A stretch of 36,203 nucleotides of DNA, taken from contig PGXL01000015.1 in assembly GCA_002839095.1 (NCBI GenBank), positions 1-36,203 of the forward strand, given 5' to 3'. This DNA is from Tenericutes bacterium HGW-Tenericutes-2 (GTDB taxonomy: Bacteria; Bacillota_I; Bacilli_A; Acholeplasmatales; Acholeplasmataceae). Under the pieces are notes generated by a model. The model was not told the DNA's origin, searched no databases, and saw nothing but the letters and a program-made list of their open reading frames with translations. The position numbers and the translations under genes are program-made. Every line of letters starts with the position of its first letter. Position 1 is the stretch's first letter. Below, in pieces: positions 1 to 7,602 of this stretch.

Positions 1-34
1 TAAATTTACTGAACCCTGAAAGGTTGGAATCGAT

Positions 35-553
35 GTGCCAAAGGTACTGGATACATATCAGCAATGGGAGGCTGATGGAGTACTTGATGAACGAATAAAG
101 AGTATTCAAGACATGGTTGCTAGGCGGATTATCCAAAAGGATATCGCTAAAGCCATGAACCTAAGTGAGAACACACTCATTAAATTGAAGCGATCTCATC
201 CCAGATTAAATCAAGCGTTTATCAATGGGGATGATGAACTTAAGTATAAGCTCATGGATGCATTGTTCCAACGAGCTGTCGGTATGGAGTATGAAGAAGT
301 GCAAACCATCATTGAAGAAACATCATCGGGTACAAAGAAGCGACTTGTTAAAACCAAGAAGAAAGCACTGCCCGATTTTAATTCACTCAAATACTTATTA
401 ATAATCAAGTTCGGACGTGAATACAACGAACGTAAAGAAGAAATTGACATCATGCTGAAACGCATAGAAAAAGGCGAGGAAACTTGGATTAATGAACATA
501 GTGATGAAGAAACCCTCGGAGTTGTTAATATACGAAAACAACCCAAGAAATAA
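35..553 (+). CDS. Phage HTH protein, small-terminase-like
   Basis: A 172-residue, highly charged protein starting at GTG 35, with AAAGG 11 bases upstream. Residues about 25-60 contain a helix-turn-helix of the type in which a protein 'knows' a stepwise rule (QKDIAKAMNLSENTL, then KLKRSHPRL), as in phage small terminase subunits and the phBC6A51-type HTH family. The rest is charged and helical, with a GREYNERKEE segment near the C-terminus. It overlaps the following methyltransferase gene by 62 bases, so the two are probably co-translated. The role is either DNA recognition for packaging or a transcriptional function. A second small-terminase-like remnant lies at 5129, so this one may instead be an accessory DNA-binding protein. 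The fold is a confident guess, the function is not. Confidence 0.55.
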   Translation: MPKVLDTYQQWEADGVLDERIKSIQDMVARRIIQKDIAKAMNLSENTLIKLKRSHPRLNQAFINGDDELKYKLMDALFQRAVGMEYEEVQTIIEETSSGTKKRLVKTKKKALPDFNSLKYLLIIKFGREYNERKEEIDIMLKRIEKGEETWINEHSDEETLGVVNIRKQPKK

Positions 554-1703
554 TGATGCTGCAGTTGATGCTGTAGCTAACAGTATCAAAGAGTTCGGAT
601 TCAAGGTTCCGATAGTGATCACTAAGGATCTAGTTATCATTGCTGGCCACACAAGGCTCAAAGCAAGCCTCAAACTAGGATTAGCGAGTGTTCCTTGCAC
701 TGTTGCTGATGACCTCACAGAAGGGCAAATTAAGGCCTTTCGTTTGGCAGATAACAAGACAGCTGAACTTGCTACCTGGGATTTCAGTAAACTAGAAGCA
801 GAACTCTCGAATATTGATATTGATATGCTTCAGTTCGGGTTTGAAGAGTTAGAATCAGATATTCCAGATAATGCTAGTGATGATGACTTTGATCCTTCTG
901 ATGAAATTAGTGAAACACCCTATTCTGAATTAGGAGATATCTATTTATTGGGTAATCACCGAGTCATGTGTGGCGATTCAACAAAGAAACAAGATGTTCA
1001 AAGACTCCTGGATGGACAAAAGATTGATATGATCTTCACCGATCCACCATACAATGTGGACTATGAAGGCACAGCTGGGAAGATTAAGAATGACAAGATG
1101 GAAGATAACAGCTTCTATCTTTTTTTATATGATGCATTTACAAATATGTTTGAAGCAACAAAACCTGGTGGAGCAATCTATGTGTGCCATGCAGATACTG
1201 AAGGTATAAACTTTAGGAATGCATTCAAAAATGCCGGGTTCAAGTTGGCGGAGTGCTTAGTCTGGGTTAAAAATGCACTCGTACTTGGTAGACAAGATTA
1301 TCACTGGCGACATGAACCTATCCTTTATGGATGGAAGGAAGGTGCAGCGCATTACTTTATTGATGACCGCACACAAGATACCATCTGGGAATATAACAAG
1401 CCAAAACGTAATGATGACCATCCAACAATGAAACCTCTTGAACTCTGTGGTCGAGCGATTGCAAACTCCTCAAGGGTTAATGAATACGTACTCGATTTAT
1501 TCGGTGGTTCTGGATCAACTATGATCGCATCTGATCAGCTTCAAAGAAAGTCTTATTTGATGGAACTCGATGAAAGATTCGTCGATGTGATTGTTAAACG
1601 CTATATAAGACACAAAGGATCAAGTGACAATTGCTATCTGAACCGAAAGGGTAAGAAGCTATCACTCAATACAATTGATGAATTTCAAAATTTATCACTA
1701 TAG
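492..1703 (+). CDS. ParB-domain DNA (adenine) methyltransferase
   Basis: A 403-residue fusion. Residues 5-110 form a ParB/Srx-like nuclease/CTPase fold (ENNPRNND, then IIAGHTRLKASLKLG). Residues about 140-385 form a DNA methyltransferase with catalytic motif IV DPPY at D184 and the SAM-binding motif DLFGGSGST near residue 337. Motif IV precedes motif I, the beta-class order, and DPPY favours N6-adenine methylation. This architecture is common in Firmicutes prophages and probably protects phage DNA from host restriction or marks it for packaging. No partner restriction enzyme is visible, so it looks like an orphan methylase. The S-adenosylmethionine synthetase 1.3 kb downstream could supply its cofactor. 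ATG 492 is used here; ATG 504 is an alternative start. Confidence 0.9.
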   Translation: MNIVMKKPSELLIYENNPRNNDAAVDAVANSIKEFGFKVPIVITKDLVIIAGHTRLKASLKLGLASVPCTVADDLTEGQIKAFRLADNKTAELATWDFSKLEAELSNIDIDMLQFGFEELESDIPDNASDDDFDPSDEISETPYSELGDIYLLGNHRVMCGDSTKKQDVQRLLDGQKIDMIFTDPPYNVDYEGTAGKIKNDKMEDNSFYLFLYDAFTNMFEATKPGGAIYVCHADTEGINFRNAFKNAGFKLAECLVWVKNALVLGRQDYHWRHEPILYGWKEGAAHYFIDDRTQDTIWEYNKPKRNDDHPTMKPLELCGRAIANSSRVNEYVLDLFGGSGSTMIASDQLQRKSYLMELDERFVDVIVKRYIRHKGSSDNCYLNRKGKKLSLNTIDEFQNLSL

Positions 1704-1789
1704 TAAGCATTTAGTGTCGAATTGACTTGATATAAAAGGTCTTTAGAGTGATATATATACATACCAAAAGGTAGAAAGTAGGTCACATT

Positions 1790-2218
1790 ATGGATAAACA
1801 AATCAAGTTGTCAGAATGGATTCAAAGATTTAAGTCGGGTGAGTTCGATAAACCTGATACAACAACCCAAATCAATGCAGGTTGGTTCGATTGGTTTTGT
1901 AGAGATACAAGCCTAGCAAACAAAACAAAGAAGATGGGTAACATCATCAAGCAAACTAAATCTGGTGGAAAGGTAGACCTTGAGACAAGTTATGTATGGT
2001 TCAAGAACAACTGCCCACTCAATGGTCCACTCTACGATGATTTCAGAATCGCAGATATTGAAAACAACAATAATTTATTCGTTGTTCAAATCGATTGCGT
2101 ATGGAACGATTCCAAGTATACAGTCTTTGAAAGACTTGATGGGTTTGAAAAACCAGTGTTTCAAACAGAATCATCCAGAGAACTGGTGAAGTGGTTCAAT
2201 AAAGGTTGGTCAAAGTAA
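1790..2218 (+). CDS. Hypothetical phage protein
   Basis: A 142-residue soluble protein, not recognised. It has no membrane segment or signal peptide. It is rich in Trp and aromatic residues (GWFDWFCRD, YVWFKNNCP, WFNKGWSK at the end), suggesting a compact globular fold. AAAGGTAGAAAGTAGG lies upstream of ATG 1790. Its stop codon overlaps the start of the next gene in TAATG, a typical coupled arrangement. It lies between a phage methyltransferase and a papain-like protein, so it is probably a phage accessory protein expressed with them. Confidence 0.7.
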   Translation: MDKQIKLSEWIQRFKSGEFDKPDTTTQINAGWFDWFCRDTSLANKTKKMGNIIKQTKSGGKVDLETSYVWFKNNCPLNGPLYDDFRIADIENNNNLFVVQIDCVWNDSKYTVFERLDGFEKPVFQTESSRELVKWFNKGWSK

Positions 2219-2592
2219 TGTTTCAAGAATACAATGCACATCCAAAAGGAATCAAAACAACAGATTGTGTGGTAAGAGCAATCAGTACCGCCATGAATAA
2301 AGACTACATGGAATGCAGACGAGAACTCAATCAACTCAAACGAGAGTGGAAGTTCACAAGCTATAAAGACACAGAATTCTTATACAAATACTTCGAAGGA
2401 AAACCAAGGTTGATATTTAAAGCAATCAAGGGAGAACCTCGAATCAAGGGTTCCACTTTTACCGGTCTCTATACGCGCGGGACATATGTTTTGAAGATGA
2501 CCGGCCATGTTACAGTATGTAAAGATGGCGTTATTCTTGATACTTGGGATTGCACTTACCGAAGTGTCTATACCGCTTGGAAAATCGACTAG
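2218..2592 (+). CDS. Putative papain-like cysteine protein, phage-associated
   Basis: A 124-residue protein starting at ATG 2218 inside TAATG, coupled to the preceding gene; an in-frame TTG at 2206 is a less likely start. The N-terminus (YNAHPKG, then TTDCVVRAIS) and C-terminus (GHVTVCKDG, then LDTWDC) match a family I recall from Firmicutes phages and elements. Aligning by eye with papain-like folds gives a candidate triad Cys17-His97-Asp108: Cys at the start of a helix, His then Asp on the C-terminal strands. That is the spacing expected of a minimal papain/C39-like fold. Whether it cleaves peptides is unknown. Triad and family are inference; the residues are directly visible. Confidence 0.7.
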   Translation: MFQEYNAHPKGIKTTDCVVRAISTAMNKDYMECRRELNQLKREWKFTSYKDTEFLYKYFEGKPRLIFKAIKGEPRIKGSTFTGLYTRGTYVLKMTGHVTVCKDGVILDTWDCTYRSVYTAWKID

Positions 2593-2604
2593 AAGGACAA
2601 CAAT

Positions 2605-2901
2605 ATGAAAACTAATTTTATACGCAAAGCAACATCAACAGAACTCATTCCTCATGATGAGTTTGTTATCGAAAAACTAGTAGTCATCGATAAAGACTTA
2701 TTCGAATGTTTTATCAAGGATCCACTGAACGACTACGATTTCATAAAAGAGAATCTTGAGCATATGTATTGTGACCAAGATGAGGTATTTCACTGTATCT
2801 TCGTGACATCTAATTCACATGACTTTGGTATCCTGGTCGAAAGTGAAGGATATCATTATGCAAGGTACACTGCATACTTACCAAAAGCAGCAATAAAATA
2901 A
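2605..2901 (+). CDS. Hypothetical phage protein
   Basis: A 98-residue acidic soluble protein, not recognised. No transmembrane segment or known motif is seen. It starts at ATG 2605, 13 bases after the papain-like gene and behind AAGGACAA, so it belongs to the same transcription unit. A hairpin followed by a T-run lies 25 bases after its stop and separates it from metK. It is probably a phage accessory protein. Confidence 0.65.
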   Translation: MKTNFIRKATSTELIPHDEFVIEKLVVIDKDLFECFIKDPLNDYDFIKENLEHMYCDQDEVFHCIFVTSNSHDFGILVESEGYHYARYTAYLPKAAIK

Positions 2902-2925
2902 CACATTCAAATCAACGCAAACCAG

Positions 2926-2947
2926 GGAAGCTCAAGGCTTCCTTTTT
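2926..2947 (+). terminator. Intrinsic terminator or attenuator before metK
   Basis: GGAAGC and GCTTCC pair around a 5-base loop and are followed directly by TTTTT. The stem is only 6 bp, so termination may be partial. It sits 21 bases upstream of the metK start, within a run of co-directional genes. Confidence 0.5.
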
Positions 2948-2968
2948 CTTGCTAGAAAAGAGGACAAC

Positions 2969-4108
2969 ATGAAAATCATAACAAGTGAATCGGTCTTTAG
3001 TGGACATCCGGATAAAATTTGTGACCAAATCAGTGATGCAATACTGGATGCGATTCTAGAACAAGACCAATCAGCAAGAGTAGCGGTGGAAACAGCTATA
3101 AAGGATGATTTAGTCGTAATCTTTGGTGAGGTAACAACTATTGCAAACGTTCAATACTCAGATATTGCAAAACAAGTACTCAAGGACATTGGATATAAAG
3201 ATGAGTTTTGTGTCCTAGAAAAGATATCTAAGCAATCTCCAGATATTGCACAAGGCGTCAATGAAACTCTAGATCATCAGCAAGGTGCAGGTGATCAAGG
3301 CATGATGTATGGCTTTGCATGTAATGAAACTCCTGAGCTCATGCCACTACCAATTATAGTTGCACATGAGATTGCTAAAGAAGTAGATGCACTTAGGAAA
3401 GCTAAGTACAACCACATCTTTGGTCCAGATGGTAAGTGTCAAGTGTCGGTAAGATATGTTGACGGACAACCATTCGCATATGATACGATAATCGTTTCAG
3501 CTCAAACAAGACCAGGAGCAAGCCTATCACTCGCAAAAGAAATCATCATTGAAGAAGTACTCAAACCATTGATTGGTAAGGATCTAACTAATATCAATGT
3601 TCTCATCAATCCAACCGGAGCATTCGTCATTGGTGGTCCTTATGGTGATTCTGGATTAACTGGTAGAAAGATAATCGTAGACACTTATGGCGGATACGCA
3701 AAACATGGTGGTGGAGCTTTCTCAGGTAAGGACATAAGCAAGGTTGATCGCAGTGCGAGTTATTATGCCAGATTCGTAGCAAAAGCCCTTGTGGAGGCAG
3801 AATTGGCCGACACGTGCGAAGTCTGTGTGTCCTACTCAATTGGAGTAGCAAATCCAGTTGCAGTATCGATTGATACCTTTGGTACTGGGAGGTTATCTGA
3901 TGAACAACTTCTTGAACTTGTTAAACAACACTTTGATTTCAAACCAGCTAACATAAGAAAAGAACTAGAATTCGATAAAGTGAAGTTCAAGGAGTTAGCT
4001 GCTTATGGACATATGGGTCGTGAAGATTTACCAGTTCGATGGGAACATGTAGAAACTAAAGCAGCTGAACTGAAACAAGCCTATGAAAAAACCAAAGGTT
4101 CTACATAA
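2969..4108 (+). CDS. metK: S-adenosylmethionine synthetase
   Basis: A full-length (379-residue) methionine adenosyltransferase, which makes S-adenosylmethionine from methionine and ATP in the cytoplasm. Diagnostic blocks are all present: GHPDKICDQISDAILD at about residue 12, the GAGDQGMMYG nucleotide motif near residue 112, and the GGAFSGKD loop with DRSASYYAR near residue 260. It starts at ATG 2969 behind AGAGGACA. It overlaps the HNH gene by 26 bases, which ties it to the phage module. Phage copies are known next to methyltransferases, and here a ParB-methylase lies upstream. A cofactor-supply role is an inference. It could be a host gene captured by the phage, but its overlap with HNH argues for phage residence. 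Confidence 0.95.
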   Translation: MKIITSESVFSGHPDKICDQISDAILDAILEQDQSARVAVETAIKDDLVVIFGEVTTIANVQYSDIAKQVLKDIGYKDEFCVLEKISKQSPDIAQGVNETLDHQQGAGDQGMMYGFACNETPELMPLPIIVAHEIAKEVDALRKAKYNHIFGPDGKCQVSVRYVDGQPFAYDTIIVSAQTRPGASLSLAKEIIIEEVLKPLIGKDLTNINVLINPTGAFVIGGPYGDSGLTGRKIIVDTYGGYAKHGGGAFSGKDISKVDRSASYYARFVAKALVEAELADTCEVCVSYSIGVANPVAVSIDTFGTGRLSDEQLLELVKQHFDFKPANIRKELEFDKVKFKELAAYGHMGREDLPVRWEHVETKAAELKQAYEKTKGST

Positions 4109-4367
4109 TTTCTACAAATCACCTGCATGGCTTTCAGCTCGTGAACTCAAGATAGTCTCAGTCAATAGTCTTTGTGAACGATGTGGACAGATTGGAATCG
4201 AAGTTCATCACAAAGAAAGATTAACCATTGAGAATGTTAATGACTCATCTATTAGCCTGAATCAAGATAACTTGGAGTTGCTTTGCAGGGATTGTCATAA
4301 CCAAGAGCATGAACGTTTCAGTAAAAAAGTTAGATTTGATAAAGAGGGTAATTTGCTGAGGAGTTAA
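4083..4367 (+). CDS. Phage HNH endonuclease
   Basis: A 94-residue HNH nuclease of the small type found beside terminase genes in cos-type phages. It has CERCG at about residue 31, the first catalytic His in EVHHKERL, a conserved Asn in the DNLELLC block, and CRDCHNQEH at the end with the second zinc Cys pair and the final His. Such enzymes assist terminase at cos sites. The start ATG 4083 overlaps the metK stop by 26 bases. In intact relatives the small terminase follows immediately. Here a promoter-bearing metallopeptidase gene is interposed, which suggests cargo insertion. Confidence 0.92.
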   Translation: MKKPKVLHNFYKSPAWLSARELKIVSVNSLCERCGQIGIEVHHKERLTIENVNDSSISLNQDNLELLCRDCHNQEHERFSKKVRFDKEGNLLRS

Positions 4368-4378
4368 ATATCCATTCA

Positions 4379-4387
4379 TGTTATAAT
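4379..4387 (+). promoter_or_regulatory. Extended -10 promoter of the ImmA-like gene
   Basis: TG-T-TATAAT is a textbook extended -10 element. It lies 25 bases before the TTG 4412 start and just after the HNH stop. No good -35 hexamer is visible at 17 bases, as is usual for extended -10 promoters. Confidence 0.6.
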
Positions 4388-4411
4388 AACCGTTGAAAGG
4401 TGTTGATTCTA

Positions 4412-4990
4412 TTGAAACCACTAAACAAAAAAATGGATTTTAATATTGGACAATACAAAGTAAAGTTTAACAACGAATTTAAACGAAAGATTGAAATAAA
4501 AGAATCGCCTACTTCCCAGTTTGATATTCTTGAGATTGGTTCTATAGAATATAGTGGAGTGTCTATTGTTTTAGCACTTAGAAAAGACACTGAGGATAAG
4601 GCAATAGTACCTTTTATAGCTGAAACAAAAATGCCAAACGGAGAGTTTATTATAATGTTTGATTATGAGTGTTATACAAACTTTAATCAACAAATATACA
4701 GATGTTATCTTGCTCATGAGTTAGGGCATATTATAAGTGAACTGAATAAAAATGTATTTCCGTATCAAACATTTGAAGAAAAAGAAAAAGAAGTACTAGA
4801 GAAAAAGTTAAATGCTAATGAAAATTTTGCAGATATAGAAGCATTGAAATTGATTGGAAATAAAAACACTTATATAAAATCGTTGGAGTATTTGATTGAA
4901 AGAATCTCTGATTTTAATGATGAAGAAGATTTGAGATTAAAATTAACTATGACTGAATCAATCAAACTCAGAATCAGGGCTTTAAAATAA
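4412..4990 (+). CDS. ImmA/IrrE-type zinc metallopeptidase
   Basis: A 192-residue protein (TTG 4412 behind GAAAGGTG; a GTG at 4400 and ATG at 4433 are alternatives). The zinc signature is HELGH at residues 102-106, with a candidate third ligand or catalytic acidic residue in the NENFAD block (E137). This is the pattern of ImmA/IrrE proteases, which cleave phage or ICE repressors. No cognate HTH repressor is visible nearby, and the protein lacks an obvious N-terminal HTH. It has its own extended -10 promoter and sits between the HNH gene and the terminase remnants, so it behaves as a separately expressed cargo gene. Its true substrate is unknown. Confidence 0.75.
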   Translation: MKPLNKKMDFNIGQYKVKFNNEFKRKIEIKESPTSQFDILEIGSIEYSGVSIVLALRKDTEDKAIVPFIAETKMPNGEFIIMFDYECYTNFNQQIYRCYLAHELGHIISELNKNVFPYQTFEEKEKEVLEKKLNANENFADIEALKLIGNKNTYIKSLEYLIERISDFNDEEDLRLKLTMTESIKLRIRALK

Positions 4991-5128
4991 TGCCCCCCCC
5001 TAATATGAATTGTTTATTTGCGATGGGTACCGTACAGGGTGGCAATTAAAAAATGCAAGGCTATTTTTTTGAAAATCGTGGTTTTTGAACTGGTAATATA
5101 AAAGTAGACACCCCTAACATAATTATAG
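4990..5128. other. Possible cos/packaging region
   Basis: A non-coding stretch starting with an eight-C run (CCCCCCCC at about 4993-5000), then GGTACCGTACAGGGTGGC at about 5026 and A/T tracts. In cos-type Firmicutes phages the cohesive-end site lies between the HNH and small-terminase genes and often carries poly-C/G tracts. Here the ImmA-like gene is upstream and the terminase remnant downstream, so the position fits. This is inference from position and composition, without seeing a nick site. Confidence 0.35.
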
Positions 5129-5434
5129 AGCCTTAATATTGAAATCGAGCGACTTCGGTCGCTTTTTTCATCGGTTGATGAAACTAAAACACAACTCCTC
5201 GATAACCTTATCGAACAAGCAGCATTCATGAAAGTAGAACTTGGAATACTTCAAGAACAAATCAGAAAGCATGGTGCAGTTCAAGTCTCAAGTAAAGGTG
5301 CTCAAAGACAGAAAGAAGCTGCTAAATATTTTTCTAAACTCATTAATTCATATGGGATAGTCAACAAAACACTGAATACAATCATGGGTAAGAATGTTAT
5401 TGATGGTGATGATGCATTTGACGAGTTTCTCTAG
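5129..5434 (+). pseudogene. Small terminase (P27-like) remnant without start codon
   Basis: An open frame runs from just after TAG 5126 to the stop at 5434, about 100 codons. The translation (EIERLRSLFSSVDE, then LLDNLIEQAAFMKVEL, then ILQEQIRKHG) resembles the C-terminal part of P27-type small terminase subunits, or the short small-terminase-like proteins of related phages. No ATG, GTG or TTG lies in frame before ATG 5228, which falls inside the conserved part. ATT 5138 is the only near-start and has no ribosome binding site. The large-terminase stub follows 14 bases after the stop, which is the normal gene order. I infer a broken gene; a functional ATT start or a shorter product from 5228 is possible. 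Confidence 0.6.
5149..5168 (+). terminator. UUCG-tetraloop hairpin with T6
   Basis: GCGAC-TTCG-GTCGC followed by TTTTTT is a classic intrinsic terminator with a stable UUCG loop. It could end transcription of the ImmA-like gene. It lies inside the open frame of the small-terminase remnant, so either it is a real terminator in dead coding sequence or the gene once read through it. Confidence 0.65.
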
Positions 5435-5448
5435 AAAGCAAACACCTG

Positions 5449-5592
5449 ATGAAATACCTAATTGAATATCACCGCCACTTAGAGTCTATCGCGTTGTTAT
5501 GCTCAAATAAAATTATTAAACCACAATATATCGATAATGATATGTCGTGGTTTGTTTTTTTGAATATAACTAGTCTTGGTTATACAAAATAA
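5449..5592 (+). pseudogene. Large terminase N-terminal stub
   Basis: ATG 5449 begins MKYLIEYHRHLESIA, which looks like the conserved opening of phage large terminase subunits (a Tyr-rich motif near E-Y and ES). After about 15 codons the frame loses any similarity, runs through a hairpin and stops at TAA 5592. It sits 14 bases after the small-terminase remnant. The rest of the roughly 550-residue terminase is absent and the next gene lies on the opposite strand. I interpret this as the left boundary of a deletion or replacement. The match is from memory of the family; 15 residues give moderate confidence. Confidence 0.5.
5518..5561 (+). terminator. Hairpin terminator at the phage/ABC-3C junction
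   Basis: AAACCAC and GTGGTTT form a 7-bp stem, with an inner ATATC/GATAT stem and a 7-T run at 5555-5561. It would stop + strand transcription arriving from the phage genes. On the minus strand it is followed only by a weak AT-rich tract, so it could act as a poorer terminator for the ABC-3C operon. Confidence 0.55.
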
Positions 5593-5738
5593 GCAAAGAT
5601 TATTTTGGATGATCGAGTTGTAAATGACGATGGATTGCTCAGTTTTAAATTAAGATATGCATGTGTCTGTTTTTATACGATAATCACATTTTTTAAATAC
5701 ATTTTTTCATAAAATAAACATTGTTATAAAACCCCGGA

Positions 5739-7388
5739 TTAATCCTCTTTTTTTACATCATTCCATGCTCTACCGAATAATTCATTACCCCCAGGTGATA
5801 ATTTCAGCACCTTAGAATCATTTAATATAGATTGCATTTTCTTAGAGTACGTTGTATCTCTATCAAAAGCAATAAATATCTGTTTTGAGCTAGTACTATA
5901 AAGTTCAATAAGTTTCTCTAAAGTCTCATCTTCAATGTGTTTAAGGATAATAGTATCATGTACAACAGCTGGAAGCTTCGTATTATTCAACATAACTAAA
6001 TCGAATATAACCAAACCTCTACACAAAGATCCAGTACCAGTATCATTTGGAGTAAAGAAGTGGTAGTGACTAGAATCAGCAATCTCAATAGTAGGAGCAG
6101 TTTTCTCGCCATTATATAGTCTATCAGTGTAGTTTTTCATTAGTGAATTAAGTGTATTTTCAATTGAAATCATAGTTGATTTGAGTAACTCGTCATACTT
6201 ATCTTTTTCTGATTTCAAATTATCCTTTAATTTGGCGTGCTCAGAGAAGTTTTTGTTTGCTTCTTTAAGCACTTCAATTTTTTTTGTAATATCAGCATAT
6301 TTCAATAAAATTGCTTTTGAAATAGTTGGAGCAGTTTTTAAATGATTGGCTTTTGACTCTAATGAAGATATTTTTTCTTTAACAATGGATAGAAGTAGAT
6401 TGATTTCATCTTCACTTTGCTTAAATTCTTTCTTTAGAATATTGGCAAGCTTTAAGTGAAATGCCTCTACTTTATCTAATTCTTCATAATTCGCATTTGG
6501 AAAATACTCTTTCAATGAATCATAGGAATGCTTAAAATTTTTATTCGTATATTTACTATCATCTTCATAGGAACCTAGTTGTGAATTAAGCTGAGTTCTT
6601 TGTCGTCTCAAACTGCTTAATTGCTTTTTGATTTCCGCCAATTCTTGAGCTTGAAATGAATCAAGGTCAGATAATCCACGTTGTGTTTCAATAGTGAGTT
6701 GATATAGTTCGGTTTCTAACTTTTCAATATCCTTATTATTTTCCTTAAATGCTGTATTGTTTGGAGCTGCTTTAATTTGGTTAAAAGATTTAGCCTTTTT
6801 AAAAGCAGATTCTTTCTCTTGGGTTTTATTTTTAATATGCTCTTGCTCACTAATTTGATGGTACTTATTAAACATTTTGATCAAAGCCACTATACCTGCG
6901 TTGACGTTTTCTTGTGTTGCTGATCTTAACGGAAATTTTTCATTGGTAGTTTCACGATGATATATTCTAAAGAATCGACCAACAAAGTCTCGTAGCGATA
7001 TACCATTATCTCTAAAACCATATCGATTGGCTAATGCCTTATTGTATTCATTAAGAGGAATAATCTTAACTACATTGAAATTAGAGTCACACATATTTAT
7101 GAACGAAGGATTGTCTGTTGAACGAGAGAAGTATAGCGATTCTCTATCAAATTCAAATTCGAACTTTATAGTGTGATGACCAATATTGTCAACAGTATCT
7201 TTTGTATCCTTACTTAGATAATCAGTACCACCAAAAACGAAATCAATAATCATTAAAAAAGTGGATTTACCTATTGAATTTTTTGCATCAGGACTTCCCA
7301 AAACAGTATTTAAACCAGAGTGAAAAACTATGGGTTCTCTAATCGATCCATTAGAAAGAAACTTATCACAACTAATTCTTTTTAACAA
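5739..7388 (-). CDS. ABC-3C system ATPase (DUF2326-type)
   Basis: A 549-residue ABC/SMC-like ATPase. Walker A is GSPDAKNSIGKST (residues 31-43). A long charged coiled coil spans roughly residues 180-410. The C-terminal lobe carries a Walker B-like AVVHDTII around H477-D478. This matches the DUF2326 ATPases of ABC-three-component (ABC-3C) conflict systems. Start is TTG 7388 behind GAGGAGGT, overlapping the middle-component gene by 17 bases, so translation is coupled. By analogy with RecN/Rad50-like sensors it should detect foreign DNA or replication intermediates and switch on the HNH-like effector. Complete, with no frameshift seen. Antiphage activity is inferred from family and operon layout. 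Confidence 0.85.
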   Translation of the reverse strand: MLKRISCDKFLSNGSIREPIVFHSGLNTVLGSPDAKNSIGKSTFLMIIDFVFGGTDYLSKDTKDTVDNIGHHTIKFEFEFDRESLYFSRSTDNPSFINMCDSNFNVVKIIPLNEYNKALANRYGFRDNGISLRDFVGRFFRIYHRETTNEKFPLRSATQENVNAGIVALIKMFNKYHQISEQEHIKNKTQEKESAFKKAKSFNQIKAAPNNTAFKENNKDIEKLETELYQLTIETQRGLSDLDSFQAQELAEIKKQLSSLRRQRTQLNSQLGSYEDDSKYTNKNFKHSYDSLKEYFPNANYEELDKVEAFHLKLANILKKEFKQSEDEINLLLSIVKEKISSLESKANHLKTAPTISKAILLKYADITKKIEVLKEANKNFSEHAKLKDNLKSEKDKYDELLKSTMISIENTLNSLMKNYTDRLYNGEKTAPTIEIADSSHYHFFTPNDTGTGSLCRGLVIFDLVMLNNTKLPAVVHDTIILKHIEDETLEKLIELYSTSSKQIFIAFDRDTTYSKKMQSILNDSKVLKLSPGGNELFGRAWNDVKKED

Positions 7389-7602
7389 AATGTACTACCT
7401 CCTCATCGATGAGTATAATTCCTCCTAATGCATACAAACAACTCAAAATATCTATGAGTTCATTGATATCAGTTAACTTACTTTTTAATCGTATAAATAA
7501 TTGTTCAGGTGTCAAATCCTCTAATATGAGTTCCTTTATTATCAAAGGAAATTTGGATAGAATACTATCATTATATGAGGTTACTTTACTCGGAAATCTC
7601 AT
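7372..7602 (-). CDS. ABC-3C middle component
   Basis: A small (76-residue) protein starting at ATG 7602 (MRFPSKVTSYNDSILSKFP), preceded by GCGAGGT with 7-base spacing; a longer frame from 7635 lacks such a site. It is predicted to be winged-helix-like: an N-terminal helix pair, then LTPEQLFIRLKSKLTDINELIDILSCLYALGGI and a beta tail IILIDEEVVHFV. This resembles ABC-3C middle components 6/7, which link effector and ATPase. It overlaps the upstream gene by 17 bases and the ATPase by 17 bases, a tightly coupled three-gene unit. Identification rests on size, position and motif style. Confidence 0.75.
   Translation of the reverse strand: MRFPSKVTSYNDSILSKFPLIIKELILEDLTPEQLFIRLKSKLTDINELIDILSCLYALGGIILIDEEVVHFVKKN

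Larger units (their letters stand above)
5435..5738. other. Intergenic region between phage stub and ABC-3C operon
   Basis: About 300 bases holding the 48-codon terminase stub, one hairpin with a T-run, and then 140 bases of AT-rich sequence in which I see no gene or clear signal. This is the junction of phage DNA with the minus-strand defence operon. Confidence 0.6.

Noticed and set aside
1714-1790. TTGACT/TATATA tracts before 1790 as a promoter
   Set aside because: Hexamers do not combine at acceptable spacing; the region is only AT-rich.
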